Assembly: GCA_020846105.1 (NCBI GenBank)
Contig: JADLEN010000056.1
Location: 1 to 5,222, forward strand
DNA from: Chitinophagaceae bacterium
GTDB lineage: Bacteria; Bacteroidota; Bacteroidia; Chitinophagales; Chitinophagaceae
Direction: 5' to 3'
DNA length: 5,222 bases
In this document: positions 4,515 through 5,222 of the stretch, piece after piece
Layout of the letters: each line of letters starts with the position of its first letter
How positions within the stretch are numbered: the first letter of the stretch is position 1
Translations under genes and position numbers: made by a program
Notes under the pieces: generated by a model
What the model was told of the DNA's origin: nothing
Seen by the model: only the letters and a program-made list of their open reading frames with translations
The model's database searches: none

Positions 4515-5222
4515 ATGAGTCATACGCTTTCAATCGTAATACCTGCCTATAACGAGGGTGCAACCATTCATAATATCCTCAATAAAGTAAAAGAGGTGCA
4601 ACTAATTGGGGGCCTTCAAAAGGAAGTAATAATTGTAAATGATTGCTCGCGCGATAATACTGAAGAGGCTGTGCTGGCCTACAAAACAGCCAACCCCGAC
4701 TTGCCCATTTCGTATTACAAACACGATGTGAATAAAGGGAAGGGTGCTGCCTTACACACAGGCATTCAAAAGGCAATGGGTGAATATGTAATCATCCAAG
4801 ATGCCGACCTTGAATACGACCCAAACGAATTTAATTTATTGCTCCAACCGATACTCGATGGCTTTGCCGATGTAGTGTACGGCTCTCGCTTTATGGGCGG
4901 AAACCCGCACCGAATTTTATTTTTCTGGCATTCTATTGGAAATAAAATGCTAACCAATATGAGCAATATGCTCACCAATCTGAACCTTACAGATATGGAA
5001 ACCTGCTACAAACTTTGCCGCCGCGAGGTTATCCAAAGCCTCGACCTCAAAGAAAAACGCTTTGGTTTTGAGCCTGAAGTAACGGCCAAACTGAGCCGCA
5101 TCCCAAAAATCAGAATTTACGAAGTAGGGATTTCATATTACGGTCGCACCTACGAAGAAGGTAAAAAAATTGGCTGGCGCGATGGCTTCCGTGCCATTTG
5201 GTGCATTATGAAATACAATTTG
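4515..5222 (+). CDS. family-2 glycosyltransferase, dolichyl-phosphate-mannosyltransferase-like (3' end outside window)
   Basis: The frame opens at ATG 4515 and stays open to the last base, giving 236 residues without a stop. It is a GT-A fold family-2 glycosyltransferase of the DPM/bactoprenyl glycosyl transferase type, which moves a sugar from a nucleotide donor to a polyprenyl phosphate or to a glycan at the cytoplasmic membrane face. Motifs in order are SIVIPAYNE (6-14), the nucleotide-binding Asp43 in [21 protein letters not shown] (73-84), the metal-binding D96-A-D98 in [15 protein letters not shown] (123-126), TDMETCYKL (159-167), [11 protein letters not shown] (183-193) and [16 protein letters not shown] (209-224). 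No membrane helices are seen up to the edge. Stand-alone members end at about 240-250 residues, so most of the domain is present. The donor and acceptor cannot be assigned. Confidence 0.9.
   Translation, partial: MSHTLSIVIPAYNEGATIHNILNKVKEVQLIGGLQKEVIIVNDCSRDNTEEAVLAYKTANPDLPISYYKHDVNKGKGAALHTGIQKAMGEYVIIQDADLEYDPNEFNLLLQPILDGFADVVYGSRFMGGNPHRILFFWHSIGNKMLTNMSNMLTNLNLTDMETCYKLCRREVIQSLDLKEKRFGFEPEVTAKLSRIPKIRIYEVGISYYGRTYEEGKKIGWRDGFRAIWCIMKYNL

Noticed and set aside
4579..4978. Two minus-strand frames of 65 and 70 residues
   Set aside because: They are antisense to the glycosyltransferase, whose motifs run continuously through this stretch on the plus strand.

Overview
The window is AT-rich chromosomal DNA from a bacterium that is most likely a member of the Bacteroidota. 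Three things suggest this. Most starts lack a Shine-Dalgarno sequence and sit behind A/T-rich leaders. A stand-alone four-helix-bundle (23S rRNA IVP-type) gene is present, a family common in that phylum. The protein sequences also look like Bacteroidota homologues. No rRNA, tRNA, CRISPR array, transposase or reverse transcriptase gene was seen, and the species cannot be named from this sequence.

Layout: the 3' end of a MscS-type mechanosensitive channel gene (+) enters from the left. It overlaps tail to tail with a run of seven genes on the minus strand. In transcription order (right to left) these are thyA (thymidylate synthase), scoA (3-oxoacid CoA-transferase subunit A), a four-helix-bundle gene, scoB (subunit B), a LysE-family exporter, a tiny cysteine-rich lipoprotein and a DEDDh 3'-5' exonuclease. 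Right of thyA, an 82-bp divergent intergenic region leads to a family-2 glycosyltransferase (+) that runs off the window. The genes are tightly packed and no stretch of 300 bases lacks a gene.

How the genes fit together: ScoA and ScoB are the two halves of one enzyme that activates acetoacetate with CoA from succinyl-CoA, and their genes normally sit side by side. Here they are separated by about 480 bp holding the four-helix-bundle gene, bounded on each side by four copies of AATGTG. The two arrays are in inverted orientation and spaced about one helical turn per copy. The segment looks like a discrete inserted element whose transcript could fold into a long stem with the gene in its loop, as in the intervening sequences of 23S rRNA. 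This is the most interesting feature of the window.

A second insertion is visible in thyA. A GC-rich hairpin-forming segment of about 33 bp lies in frame and accounts for the whole 7-residue excess over E. coli ThyA, at a surface turn just after the catalytic cysteine region. The LysE, lipoprotein and exonuclease genes are closely spaced and probably co-transcribed, but no shared pathway is evident.
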